A stretch of 64,000 bases of DNA from Malaya genurostris (lineage: Eukaryota > Arthropoda > Insecta > Diptera > Culicidae), in assembly GCF_030247185.1 (NCBI RefSeq), contig NC_080572.1:86130435-86194434 (forward strand), written 5' to 3'. Numbering within the stretch: position 1 is the first letter of the stretch; the number at the start of each line of letters is the position of its first letter. The position numbers and the translations under genes are program-made. Of this stretch, positions 1-10,758 are shown piece by piece. The notes beneath the pieces were generated by a model. That model was not told where the DNA came from and searched no databases. It saw nothing but the letters and a program-made list of their open reading frames with translations.

Positions 1-90
1 CGCTTCGGTCGACAGATAGAGCCACACAATCTTCGGCAAACCTGTTGTAGATACTTAGACCAACAATTTAGTGTAGTTTGACAGACAATT

Positions 91-826
91 AGTTGAGAAC
101 TGCTCCGCCAGGAGCGCTTTGAAAAATGTATGATATAAACCATTCGTTTAACACAGACAAAACGATTTGAACTTCAAGTAACTCGCAAATTATAGTATTT
201 TGAAGAATGCAAGAATTCAAAGTTTGTCAAACAGCAAATGTTTTAACTCGGAATATCTTCATCAGATGTAGTTAGTGTGCTTGAATACACATTTTAATTA
301 TCAGAATTATGCTCTTATCAAAAAACTTAAAGATATAGAGCAGTTTTGTTTGTTGAAAAGTTGTTAGGAATGTCAACGTATACATTATGAAAACCATGTT
401 AGTTGAGAACTTTTCCACCGAATGGCGCTAGTGGGAAATTTGACAATAGAAAATTTATAATGAGATATCTCTAAACCCAGATGATATAGATTGTTGTTGT
501 TTTCGGAAAGAATGATCCGGAGTTCAAAACAGATCAAATAGTGTAAACAGTGTCTGAAAATTCTCTAATCGGTGGCGCTAGTGTGCAATTCAAGGTTGGA
601 AATATATATTGACTTATTCAGATGGTTTCTTTGAGAAGTTGTTCTAGGGTTTCAGTACCTATTATACGATTGAGTAAACAGCTATTGTATTGTGTATTGT
701 ATCTACAAGGTAGTGTTTATTAACTGAAAATCAGAATTGTTTGCGAGAGTAATGTCATCGATCAGTTTTTCAATAAATTTGTGGAGGATAGACAAATCGA
801 AAACTATTTGCCTAGGAGGCGCTAGT
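91..826. repeat. Degenerate short repeats with GGCGCTAGT motif
   Basis: The motif GGCGCTAGT recurs at 424-432, 574-582 and 818-826. The phrase AGTTGAGAAC occurs at 91-100 and 400-409, with a related copy near 1117. Spacing is irregular (about 150-250 bases) and the sequence between is poorly conserved, so this may be an old tandem repeat or part of a transposon. The rest of 1-1683 is AT-rich and shows no gene I can support. Confidence 0.35.
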
Positions 827-1683
827 AAACTACTATAGTATTAACATGAATAAGCTATCGACATCTAAAACCTGAGGAACTTGAGAGAGTGAAACTCGAA
901 CTTTATATTAAAGTTTTGATTATTTGTATTGCTAGATATAAGGAATAAGTACATAAAACCTGATATGTGTGTTTTTTGCTTAAATTTTATTTTATATTGA
1001 TCGACAATTCATCAACGTTTCTTTAAAACTTATAAATTGAGTGTAGTATAGAACCGTACTGTCTTCGGGGAGTTTGTTGTGTTTGTGGAAATTAAAAGTG
1101 ATATTTTAATGAAAATTAGTTGAGAAATGTCTCACCAGCAGTGATGGCATTTCACTAAAGTGACACACCATCGAGTAAGTTTCATTTCAACACTGGGGAG
1201 GCCGTTGACGAACATCTCACAAAAAGGAAAGTGCACTTCTTCGCAGTGTCGAATAGACAGAATTTGAGTGTGTGTGTGTGGTTAAAGAAGTTGGTGCGAG
1301 TGAAACACATTCTCTTTGCATCAATCGCTCTCACGCATTCTCGCCTAAATACACCTAAGTGACCATTGATGCGTGCTGGTGAGCGAACACTTCTGTGATT
1401 TAATTTTTAGATTTACAGAAGGTAGCACTGGCCTTGTTATGGCAATCTTTTCCGCAGCAAGGAAAACTAAATTTCAACGATAAATTGTATTTTTGCTGAA
1501 TATGCTTGCCCCGCACTGCTCTTAACCATACACCAGAATGATCACTTCGGTGACAATATATGCGCACACCTCAGAGAATTTAAGTGCTCTGCTCTAGCAC
1601 TTTGGTTCGATCCAGTGCTAGAGGTGAAAAAATAAACACGCACTCTCATGATGCCCATACACTTGATATAACAGTGGTGTATA

Positions 1684-2976
1684 ACAGATCGGCTGAAAAG
1701 TTCGTATCGTTTCTATGAGAGGGCACCACTAGAATTAAATCCATACCATTTTCAGTTAGTACCAACCTTCAAAAGATACGTGTATAAATTTGACAGCTGT
1801 CTGATTATTAGTTTGTGAGATATTGCATTTTGAGTGAAGCTACTTTTGTTATTGTGAAAAAAATGGAAAAAAAGGAATTTCGTGTGTTGATGAAACACTA
1901 CTTTTTGATGAAAAAAAGTGCCGCTGATACCAAAAAATGGCTTGATGAGTGTTATCCAGACTTTGCACCGGGCGAAGCAACAATTCGTAAGTGGTTTGCA
2001 AAATTTCGTACTGGTCATATGAGCACCGAAGACGATGAACGCAGTGGACGTCCAAAAGAGGCTGTTACCGATGAAAACGTGAAAAAAATCCACAAAATGA
2101 TTTTCAATGACCGTAAAGTGAAGTTGATCGAGATAGCTGACACCCTAAAGATATCAAAGGAACGTGTTGGACATATTATTCACGAATATTTGGATATGAG
2201 AAAGCTTTGTGCAAAATGGGTGCCGCGTGAGCTCACAATCGATCAAAAACAACAACGAATTGATGATTCTGAGCAGTGTTTGGAGCTGTTATATCGAAAT
2301 AAAACCGATTTTTTTCGTCGATATATCACAATGGACGAAACATGGCTCCATCACTTCACTCCGGAGTCCAATCGACAGTCAGCTGAGTGGACTGCACGCG
2401 ATGAACCGAACCCAAAGCGTGGAAAGACTCAACAATCGGCCGGTAAGGTTATGGCGTCTGTATTTTGGGATTCGCATGATATAATTTTCATCGACTACCT
2501 TGAAAAGGGAAAAACCATCAAAAGTGACTATTACATAGCGTTATTAGACCGTTTGAAGGACGAAATTCCAAAAAAACGGCCTCATTTGAAGAAGAAAAAA
2601 GTTTTGTTTCATCAAGACAATGCACCGTGTCACAAGTCGATAAAAACCATGCTGAAATTGAACGAATTGGGCTTCGAATTGCTCCCTCATCCACCGTATT
2701 CTCCAGATTTGGCCCCCAGTGACTTTTTCCTGTTCTCAGACCTCAAGAGAATGCTTTCTGGTAAAAAATTTAGAAGCAATAAAGAGGTAATCGCTGAAAC
2801 TGAGGCCTATTTTGAGGCAAAGGACAAATCGTACTACAAAAATGGTATCGAAAAGTTGGAAGATCGCTATAATCGCTGTATCGCCTCTGATGGCAATTAT
2901 GTTGAATGATAAAAACGAATTTTGGCAAAAAAATGTGTGTTTCTATTAAACGATACGAACTTTTCAGCCGAACTGT
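1684..2976 (+). mobile_element. Complete mariner transposon, irritans/Himar1-like
   Basis: This is a 1293-bp Tc1/mariner element with both ends present. The left inverted repeat (1684-1712) starts ACAGATCGGCTGAAAAGTTC. The right one (2948-2976), read on the other strand, starts ACAGTTCGGCTGAAAAGTTC, so the 29-bp ends differ at one position. Both ends abut a TA dinucleotide (1682-1683 and 2977-2978), the target duplication expected for mariner. The single transposase ORF between the ends is unbroken. Length, ends and protein all fit the irritans subfamily. It is the best-preserved transposon in the window and could be recently active. Confidence 0.95.
1863..2909 (+). CDS. Mariner transposase, full length
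   Basis: The protein has 348 residues, the usual length for Himar1-type transposases. It cuts and rejoins DNA at the element's inverted repeats. The start at 1863 (MEKKEFRVLM) is chosen over the upstream in-frame ATG at 1815 because family members begin with this motif. The N-terminal 110 residues are the helix-turn-helix DNA-binding part, followed by the linker WVPRELT at 119-125. The catalytic triad is DD34D: D158 in ITMDETW, D252 in HQDNAPCH and D287 in APSDFFLF, with 34 residues between the last two. No stop or frameshift interrupts the frame, and all hallmark motifs are present. It is the only ORF of the 1684-2976 element. Activity is inferred, not shown. Confidence 0.95.
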   Translation: MEKKEFRVLMKHYFLMKKSAADTKKWLDECYPDFAPGEATIRKWFAKFRTGHMSTEDDERSGRPKEAVTDENVKKIHKMIFNDRKVKLIEIADTLKISKERVGHIIHEYLDMRKLCAKWVPRELTIDQKQQRIDDSEQCLELLYRNKTDFFRRYITMDETWLHHFTPESNRQSAEWTARDEPNPKRGKTQQSAGKVMASVFWDSHDIIFIDYLEKGKTIKSDYYIALLDRLKDEIPKKRPHLKKKKVLFHQDNAPCHKSIKTMLKLNELGFELLPHPPYSPDLAPSDFFLFSDLKRMLSGKKFRSNKEVIAETEAYFEAKDKSYYKNGIEKLEDRYNRCIASDGNYVE

Positions 2977-3250
2977 TAAAACCGATACCTCCGTTTAAAA
3001 TGGACGAATTTTGACAATCTATGGCTTGTTAGATAGCTATTACCGTGCGGAATCTAAGTCTGAAATAATATTCTGTTTTTAAGGTCAATTGTGACAGATA
3101 TTGCCAAAAAATTTTGACATAAAACTTTGTATAACTCAAAAAGTAAACATTCGATCTCAATAGCGTTCAGGGTGACGGGGAGACCTTTCATTTGCGACTA
3201 GTTGGATTAAAATCGGTACAGCCATCTCTGACATCTCGACCTCTTTGTTG

Positions 3251-3350
3251 ACAACACACACACACACACACACACACATACACACGGACATGCGTTCGTT
3301 GAGCTGAATCGATTGGTATATGACACTCGGTCCTCCGGGGCTCGGAAAAT
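3251..3350. repeat. (CA)n tract with terminal fragment of the GGAACCGGAAG repeat family
   Basis: A CA microsatellite (about 3251-3290) is followed by GAGCTGAATCGATTGGTATA and TGACACTCGG. The same phrase occurs next to CA/GT tracts near 22260, 27100 and 45560, so this is a truncated copy of that dispersed repeat. Confidence 0.6.
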
Positions 3351-3462
3351 TTTACTAAAGTATTGTATACCTATTTTTTATATTTATAAAAAAAGGGTAA
3401 ACCTTAAAAATTCTACTGAAAAATTCTTTTTTAAGATGTAGAGCCGTCTTGAGCAGGTTTTA

Positions 3463-3636
3463 AATACAATCAGTATCTAACGGGGAAAACAGATTGGAAA
3501 ATTTACAAGCGAATTCAATTATGTAATGAAACCAGGGAAAATGTCCCTACGGTAACATTTTCCCGGTTTTCATTGGAGAATTGCATTCGCATGTCAATTT
3601 TCCAATTTGTTTTCATCGTTAGATACTGATCATATT
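3463..3636. repeat. Short foldback (MITE-like) element
   Basis: About 174 bp that folds back almost end to end. The left arm reads ATACAATCAGTATCTAACGG and the right arm, reverse-complemented, reads ATATGATCAGTATCTAACGA. Similarity continues through GAAAACAGATTGGAAAATT to an inner pair (GGGAAAATGT and ACATTTTCCC). There is no coding capacity. The ends do not give an obvious target duplication, so the superfamily is unknown. Confidence 0.75.
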
Positions 3637-4191
3637 TGAAATTTGACAGGTTTCGTCTGTAAGGTTAGGAAGTTCACTTACGTATATGAGTGCATATCTA
3701 TCAATTTCCAGCCAAGCAGATATGTTTTTCTATGGTTCAGTCGATTAACGAACGTATTTTGTGATACAATGGAGCTCTGTTCAGCCTTTCAGTCACAGCC
3801 GATACTGTTTTCTTCTTCATTGAATTTCATGCCATGTAATTTTAATTCCCATAGTTTTACCTGTTCCTGAATGTAAACTCTGAACTGAACTGCAACGCTC
3901 CTTTTGGTTGTCTTTTATGACAGTGATAAAATGTAGATCTCATCTCCCTGCTAGTTGGACTAAATACGTTTTCATAATTGTTTCTCCGGAGAGGTGAATT
4001 AAGCACTCACCAGACTCAAGTTTCTATCCCTGGTATACCATTGTATAACTGCTAAGATAAAAGATAAAATGATACCATGTATTGCAATGTATTGGAAACT
4101 GGTCTTACCAGGCAGTTGTCGTATGTTCGAGCCCCGACCTAGATGGATTCAGTCACCGGAAGAAATACTCAGCTTCTCTGCTGTGTGGTTA

Positions 4192-5456
4192 ACGACTGTC
4201 CCAGAAAGTATGGACGCAATCAAAAACCGCATTTCGCAATGGTTCAGAATCTGTCAATTTTTATAGCTGCGTCCTGTTGTTTACAATGTTCTCTAACCAC
4301 TTGTGCAGTTGTTTATTCGTTTTCATTAGTTTGTTTCGAAATGCGTGGACTTTCAGCAGAACAACGTCGAAAACTTGTGTACAAATGGTGCACAGAACGC
4401 TGACTGTCACTAAGAAAGATAGCAAAAATGGAAGGAGTAAGTGAAAAAGCCGTGCGAAATGCAATCAGGAAGTTCGGTGAGGATAACACCTTTGAGGATA
4501 AACCGAAAACGGGTCGGAAAAAAGGTCCTGCTAACCCTCAGTTGGATAAACGTATACTGAAGGCATTCAAGCAAAAGAAGGAGGTTTCAGTTCGGGATGT
4601 GGCCAAAAAAGTGGGTACTTCGAAGTCAAATGTTCTTCGTGCTAAAGAACGTTGGAATCTTCGAACCTGTAAGAAGCAGAAACAACTAAAACGTAGTCCG
4701 AAACAAGAAGCATCGATCAGGACGAGGGTTCGAAAGCTGTACAATACGATTCTTGCTGGAAATTTGAACTGCATAATCATGGACGACGAAACCTACGTGA
4801 AACTCGATTACAAATCCTTGCCGGGACCACAATATTATACGGTGCGAGAAGAGCAAGTGTTAAACCAGTCCTAGACATCAATTGAAGTCGAAAAATTTGG
4901 TAAGAAAGCTATGGTCTGGCAAGCAATTTGTAGCTGTGGTAAGATTTCGAAACCCTTCATCACCACTGCTTCAATGAACAGCGAAATATACATCAAGGAT
5001 TGTTTACAAAAACGACTTCTACCCATGATTCGAAGCCACAAGGATCCTGTTGTCTTTTGGCCAGATCTTGCTTCTTGCCACTACTCGAAATCAACGGTAG
5101 AATGGTATACTATACTAAAAATGTCACTTTCGTCCCAAAAGACAACTTCGACCAATTGAGGAATTTTGAGCATTAACGAAGACACATCTTAGGAAACATG
5201 TCTCGGCAGCCGAAACCATTGTCAAGTTCGAAAATGATTGGAAAAAAGTATCAAAACTTGTCGCCAAGAAGTCTGTACGGAATTTAATGAGGAACGTTCG
5301 CAAGAAGGTGCGCCAGCTAATCTACAATGACTAAGTAGCAAATTTTGAGAATAATATTCTAATATGATCAGTATATCGAATAAAATTTGAACATCTAACA
5401 CTTGTGAATTATTTACAGCGAAATCAAAGTGCGTCCATACTTTATGGGACAGTCTT
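4192..5456 (+). mobile_element. Decayed ITmD37E (DD37E Tc1/mariner-type) element, copy 1
   Basis: A 1265-bp element bounded by TA on both sides (4190-4191 and 5457-5458). The left end reads ACGACTGTCCCAGAAAGTAT; the right end on the opposite strand reads AAGACTGTCCCATAAAGTAT. The inverted repeats are about 27 bp with two mismatches. The interior encodes a broken transposase related to the one at 13201-14202. The different ends and protein divergence show this is a separate family or lineage within ITmD37E, not a recent duplicate. Confidence 0.9.
4341..5334 (+). pseudogene. ITmD37E transposase, broken by stops and a frameshift
   Basis: Three collinear pieces encode a Tc1/mariner-type DD37E transposase. 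The N-terminal part (MRGLSAEQRRKLVYKWCTER) ends at a TGA at 4401-4403. The same frame resumes through the helix-turn-helix region to IIMDDETYVKLDY, which holds the first catalytic Asp, and stops at TAG 4872-4874. It resumes again from MVWQAICSCG (4911) through FWPDLASCHY (second Asp). After about 5105 the frame shifts, and the RPIEEF region with the catalytic Glu is in another frame with a further TGA. The normal product is a nuclear DNA transposase of about 330 residues. This copy cannot make it. Confidence 0.88.
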
Positions 5457-5939
5457 TAAAAAATCGTGTTTTTCGAGTTTCATGTTTCTGGCGATACACG
5501 AAAGATGAAGCGAAGAAAAAATTCCGAGATGAAAATTTGTAAATACCGAAAAACCTAAACAACAACACTATCTCGAAGGTTCGGTGGAAATCATTTATTT
5601 TTTCTGTATGTAAGGTGGTTTGATCAAGCCACTAATCTCAATTTTGAAATCAACTACAAGAAATCTTTCCGATAGTCATCCCAACCAATCATACAGACCA
5701 GTCTGACATGCGTCCCTCGGGGTGAAAGCATTGTTGAACTTGAGCTAAAATACGAACATCAAAGATTTCATAGCAACAAAATAAACTGGTGACTATCCGA
5801 AGCGCCTGCCAAGAAATTAAATCTGCCATCCGCTATATCTGCCAGCGACGATGACGTTGCACATAATTAGAAAAGGATCAAGTGGGTATCTTAATCGGCT
5901 GAGAAGCACTGCGACGGGAATCGAAAAACCGACTTACAA
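5457..5939. other. Intergenic, nothing recognised
   Basis: AT-rich single-copy-looking sequence between the ITmD37E relic and the presumed 3' UTR of the C/EBP gene. I see no gene, no inverted repeat and no match to the repeats elsewhere in the window. Confidence 0.4.
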
Positions 5940-7584
5940 AAAAAACACCGCTGTTGTTTTAGACATTTTTTGAATACATTCTTTATTTTTTCTTATTTTC
6001 AAAACAGACTTTTCAAGCTGAGAAAACTACAGTACTTGTGTGTTCATTAACTTTTTCTATGTGTAAGTGTGATTGTTTCTTTATAATTATAGAAACTTGA
6101 GAGTCTTGCTTCAAGAACTAGTTAAACTCGCATCCCAGTTTTTTTTTTGTTTTTGTTTATTTGTTCGTTTTTTTAATCGAATACCTACCGAAAGTAATGT
6201 AATGAAACATTCAAAATTCTGCTAACTTATCTCTGTAATTCACGACACGTCTGCTACAATTAAGAACCTTAGCGATAACAACTCGGACTTCAGTTTCCCG
6301 ATTAGTCAATGATGTATTTAAAATATAGAGCTATCATTTACATTCTGCGGTCATTAATATTTATCGAAAAATATATGTATATTTCACCTTAAGGCCACGA
6401 GTCTTGAGTTTGAAGTCAACGTATATGCGTGTCTGTATCGGTATGTGTGATTGAAAATTTCAGTTCACTTTCGGTTTCACTACGGTTCGTGCTACTGTCA
6501 TTATTTTCATTAGAATTCTAGATCACTTTCTCTATGTAAAATTAGCCTAGATCGCCGCTCGAGGATATTGAAATATACTTATTATTGCAAACGATTTCCG
6601 TGTGTGTTGTTCGATTTTAGTATTAATTTATACAGTATAAACAATGTCTTTTCGATTTCGAGTTGATACTGATTGACAAGATGAGATTGTTACACGATTT
6701 AGTATTTACAGCGACAAAAAAATAGTGTCTTAACGGACTGAGATTGGTAACTTCGTTTCATGCAATCACGTTTTAGTTTAGTTTTCGAGGATTCTAGGAT
6801 AATAGTATACATTGGTTTGAAGTATGTCGATGGGAAACGGAAGCCAATGTGAGGCATTTCAAGACTGACCTTGGGTTCGCGCTGCGAAGGAAAGCATTTT
6901 ACAGAAAAAAAGGTGCGAGAGTTCGAGTAGATTCAACAAAATGAGACTGTTTCTTTCTGTCGTTCAAACATAACACTTGTTTTTTTTTTATTTTGTTTTC
7001 AAACCGTTTTTTAAACATTTATTCAACATTCACAAACGAATAAAATATATCGGTAAAAAAGGGTGGTAATAGAAGTAAAAACAAGTCTTGTCGAAGCTGT
7101 CCTGTGTTAGGTAGAAAATATAACTTTCTTGTTCTTCAGCAGCTGTTCAGTATGCACGGTAAATAATAATAAGTCTATTTACAGGTAATCCATTTCCAAA
7201 TCAAGTTTTGCTTTGCCTCGCACAGCTTTAACATACTCTTTGCTACCGTTTTGGGCTACCCTCATGGGATTAGAGTCCGGCGGGTTACATAGTTTTTACA
7301 CATACTGTCTTTGGTACTAAACGTTCATCAAAAAGGTAGGGTTAATTCAATTAAACTATCGCCATTTGCTGCATGAGTTCACACTTGTTCTTCAGTTTTC
7401 GAATGATATTTACAAACGTTTCGCTCCACTACGTTTCACTAAGTAATGCGATTTATGCAATTTAATTTACTACAAGCTAGACAGACCACTTCTTCAACGG
7501 CAGCGTGGGTGTGGTGGATGTCGAAAAGTAGGAGTAGGACGAAAAAGAAGCGGGAGGAGAATCGGTTACATAAAATCACTAATC
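5940..7584 (-). other. Probable long 3' UTR of the C/EBP gene
   Basis: About 1.6 kb downstream of the C/EBP stop codon (minus strand) is AT-rich, lacks repeats found elsewhere in the window and lacks long ORFs. AATAAA polyadenylation signals on the minus strand appear as TTTATT near 7016-7022 and near 5983-5989. Either could end the transcript. Transposon density rises sharply just beyond 5460, consistent with 5940-7584 being under constraint as transcribed sequence. This is inference; no transcript evidence is available. Confidence 0.35.
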
Positions 7585-8778
7585 CTACATATGATCACCC
7601 ATGTTCGAAAGATTCAGCGCGCTGCGACAGATCTGGTTGATCTCCGGGTTGCTGTGGTTCATCAGATGCATGTAGAGTTGCTTGTACAGCTGGATCTCGT
7701 TGTTCTTCTCCTCGATCTTTCGCAGCAGGACGTCCTTCTCCTTCAGAAGAGTCTTGACCTTTTCCTCGACCTCCCGGGATCGTACTTTGGCCTTTTCGCG
7801 GGACTTCCGAACGGCAATGTTGTTCCGTTCACGTCTCCTCCGGTACTCGTCGGTTCCTTTGTCGACGTGTTTTTGCTGGGATTTCCGGGACACATGCGGA
7901 AGCAGTTTGTTGTGCTTGGTAAGGTTTGCCAGATGGGCTGCCCCGGCAAGGTGTGGCAAGGCTTGGTGATGTAACACGGTCGCCGGAGTCAGGTTCGAGA
8001 AGGTATTGCCATTTCCGTTGGTCACGTAGTTGCCCGTTCCGACACCCCCACCACCGGCACCGCCACCAGCAAGCTGGTAGGTTGTATTACCCATAAACTG
8101 AGCCCCTGTGGCTTGCTGTAGCTGGCGACGGTACTCGTTCGGATCGACGGGTTCTTCTTTGATGTTGGCCGAGTCCGAAGAACCGACACTGCTGTTCTCA
8201 TCGCTGGAGTTGTTTGCATAGGTGGCACCAGTGTGCACTGGCTGTGGCATGTAAGCCAGAGATCGTTGATAATTGGTGTTCCCGTTGGTATGCTGAGACA
8301 ACCGGGCCTGCTGTAGCTGGAGGGCTTTCGCAGCAGCCGTCTGTACCAAGGGGTTCGTTACGTTACCATTGGTACTGCCAACAGTAACCATTTCGGTGAA
8401 GATACCAAGTGCCTCCGGATCACGGAACTGATCATCGATCAGATGCTGGAGGTCCAACGATATTTCCTGAGATGTGAGCTCATCCAGCTCACTTTGAGAG
8501 TACTGGATTTGCTGGAGCATCTGCTTCGATAGTAGATTTCCGTTGGTTAACACGTTCCCATTTGGTTGCACAATCGGGTTCAGCTGAGCCTGTTGTTGCT
8601 GCTGTTGCTGTTGCTTGAGTGCCAACGTGTTCTGATTGATCGCCGTTGGTGAGTTATTGTTGTTTGGTGTTGCTGCATTATTGTTATTGGTACTATTGTT
8701 GTTCGCTGCCATCGTAAGCTTTTTGATATCACTGCGCACTTGAATATGATTTGTATCGTACATTTGAGGCGATTCCAT
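7585..8778 (-). CDS. slbo: C/EBP bZIP transcription factor (slow border cells homologue)
   Basis: A 397-residue intronless ORF. The C-terminal bZIP runs from about residue 306 (DKGTDEYRRRRERNNIAVRK). The basic region has RERNNIAVRKSREKAK, the signature of C/EBP proteins, followed by a leucine zipper to about 367 and a short tail. The N-terminal half is low-complexity and typical of activation regions: Asn-rich stretches, a run of eight Gln (about 53-60), and a Gly-rich patch near 240-250. The motif IKEEPVD near 206-212 resembles a sumoylation site. Drosophila slbo is also intronless, of similar size, and controls border-cell migration and larval development by binding DNA as a nuclear dimer. 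The ATG at 8778 has a good insect context (AAAAT before ATGG). Another C/EBP paralogue is possible but less likely. Confidence 0.88.
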   Translation of the reverse strand: MESPQMYDTNHIQVRSDIKKLTMAANNNSTNNNNAATPNNNNSPTAINQNTLALKQQQQQQQQAQLNPIVQPNGNVLTNGNLLSKQMLQQIQYSQSELDELTSQEISLDLQHLIDDQFRDPEALGIFTEMVTVGSTNGNVTNPLVQTAAAKALQLQQARLSQHTNGNTNYQRSLAYMPQPVHTGATYANNSSDENSSVGSSDSANIKEEPVDPNEYRRQLQQATGAQFMGNTTYQLAGGGAGGGGVGTGNYVTNGNGNTFSNLTPATVLHHQALPHLAGAAHLANLTKHNKLLPHVSRKSQQKHVDKGTDEYRRRRERNNIAVRKSREKAKVRSREVEEKVKTLLKEKDVLLRKIEEKNNEIQLYKQLYMHLMNHSNPEINQICRSALNLSNMGDHM

Positions 8779-9083
8779 ATTTTATACACAAATATCACTC
8801 CAGAAAACACTTCTTTCAAGTGGTTATCCAAAAATCCGAAACCTTTTACTGATTTATTGCACTAAAAACCATCACGAATCGCCAAATTGCACCGTAAATT
8901 TTCTTCCGTTATTGCACAGTTTCACTGTCAGTCCTTGTCAGTCCTCATTACTCACAACAGTCCATTTCTAACACCCGATTTCTATCACAGATTCTGTTGA
9001 ATGCATTCACATTTCTTCCTGTTGTAAATCCAGAAATAAAAATAATCCATTGTAATCCAAAAAGTCCTTTTCCGGTGGGAATT

Positions 9084-9118
<35 letters not shown>

Positions 9119-10690
9119 CGGCTACTCGATCCCGGAAGGTCCTTCACAGAATTAAAACATTTCAAAAATAACTCGAGATTATTCACGGAATGCACCACTA
9201 ACCCGTTCTGTCAAAAAGCGCTGTTTTGTTTTATTTCTGTTTTTTTTTTGATTTGCGAAAGATGTTTATTGGCAGTTCACTTTCTTAAGACTGAAGTCTT
9301 AAGACTATGATGCAACTTGTTATATATTAACAACTTCTTCTTTCGAACCCAACGGCAGATTGTCCGTCCCGCTTCCACTCACGCTGTAGCTGTCCCTTTC
9401 GAGGGTGGAGGGGGGTCGTAGTGGTTCAGAGAAGTTTGCACTTTCTCACAGACCTCCTTTCGGTGTGTGCCGTAGGACAACGTTCCTAAGTCCAAATGAT
9501 TCAACCAGATTCGACACCGATGATTGTTCTGTTTCACTCACTCGGTTTCCACCACCACCACCAACAACAAAGTCGCGATCGTTTTTCTAACCGTCCGAAT
9601 CAGACACTACTCCGAACTTCTTCCCCCGCTCCGCGTCAAACCATTTTCCAGCCCGATTACTGGGAAGAGAAAGAAACACTTTCGGTTTTGCTTTTTTCCG
9701 AATCCAACTTTACCAGCAAATAGACAGCCCGCGCGCGCTTTTCGCTGTTGACAGTCGGATGGCCTAGGCTTAAGTGAGGCAAAACAGTATTAAGCAACCT
9801 GGTATCAATCGAAAAAGCGCATGGGCTTAAAGCGCCGCTCGTGGTTTTGTTTTCTCGCGAGCGAAAATTCTCTCCACTGTTACTTTCGGTATAGAACAGC
9901 AGCAGCAACACCATCCAAGCAACCGGGTTGGATTCGGCGAAGGGTTGGGTGGTAAACCGAGAGCTCGCACGACCCCATCCACTACCCCACGACCACAATG
10001 GTACGGTGGTGACAGTTCGACTTTGAGAGTGAGAGTTTCCTCATACCTATCAGAGCGCAGTATTGACATCACAGCCACCCAATCCGAAAAGCGGGAGTTT
10101 TCGGTACGAAGTTTGATCTCCGCGACTGCAACTGGGGAGCATCAGAGCCTACTCTCACTCTCGTTGCTGGTCGTGCGCGACTCTACGCACCGAGCTGCGT
10201 TAGCCGATTCGTCGTGCACACTTATTTGCTATACGACGGTGACGTCAAATTTACCACCCGATTGTTGTTGCTATGATGAGGATGCATACTACCACTTGTT
10301 GGTCGGAACGGTTTGTATAACAGTGTTGCTAGCTTAATTACTATATTGCGGTTTGTTTCTACGGTCGGATCAAGGTGACGAAGGAAAGAAATACAGTGGC
10401 AAGAACAGAATGTAAACATCAACATTATTCGAATCACCTATCGGAACAGAGTTACCTTATCTTATCTCCATGCACTTTCAGAAACTATCGATGTGCGATC
10501 ATCATTCATTATCCATTATTCAAGAAATACAAACCAACAAGTTCTATTTTCTCGAATTCGTCTACAAACTCATCGTGGTCGAGGTGAAAGGTAACCTTAA
10601 CAAAAGGACAGTCAAGTATAGCACTTCCGGTTTATATGCACAAATAATTTGATTGTCGCATCATTAACTGTTAAATTGTATCATAGCATA
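8779..10690 (-). promoter_or_regulatory. Upstream region of the C/EBP gene, leader and likely promoter
   Basis: About 1.9 kb with higher GC than the flanking transposon DNA, no recognised repeats and only short unconvincing ORFs. It contains a CAG tract (9088-9117 on the minus strand), a minus-strand TATA-like AATATATAA near 9320, and a CRE-like TGACGTCA at 10240-10247. bZIP factors of the CREB/ATF and C/EBP groups bind such sites, so autoregulation is conceivable. The transcription start cannot be placed from sequence. Confidence 0.35.
9088..9117 (-). repeat. Ten-unit CAG/CTG trinucleotide tract upstream of slbo
   Basis: Ten uninterrupted GCT units on the plus strand (AGC on the gene strand), about 310 bases before the C/EBP start codon. 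It is probably in the 5' leader. Overlapping frames encode poly-Ser or poly-Leu only as a by-product. Confidence 0.8.
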
Positions 10691-10758
10691 TTATTTCATA
10701 TATTATCGTCTTACACTATTTTATGTTATGTTATATTATTTTGTATTATATTATATTA

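Noticed and set aside
9405..10337. Cluster of overlapping ORFs upstream of slbo
   Set aside because: They overlap on both strands, are low-complexity, and look like by-products of GC-rich upstream DNA.
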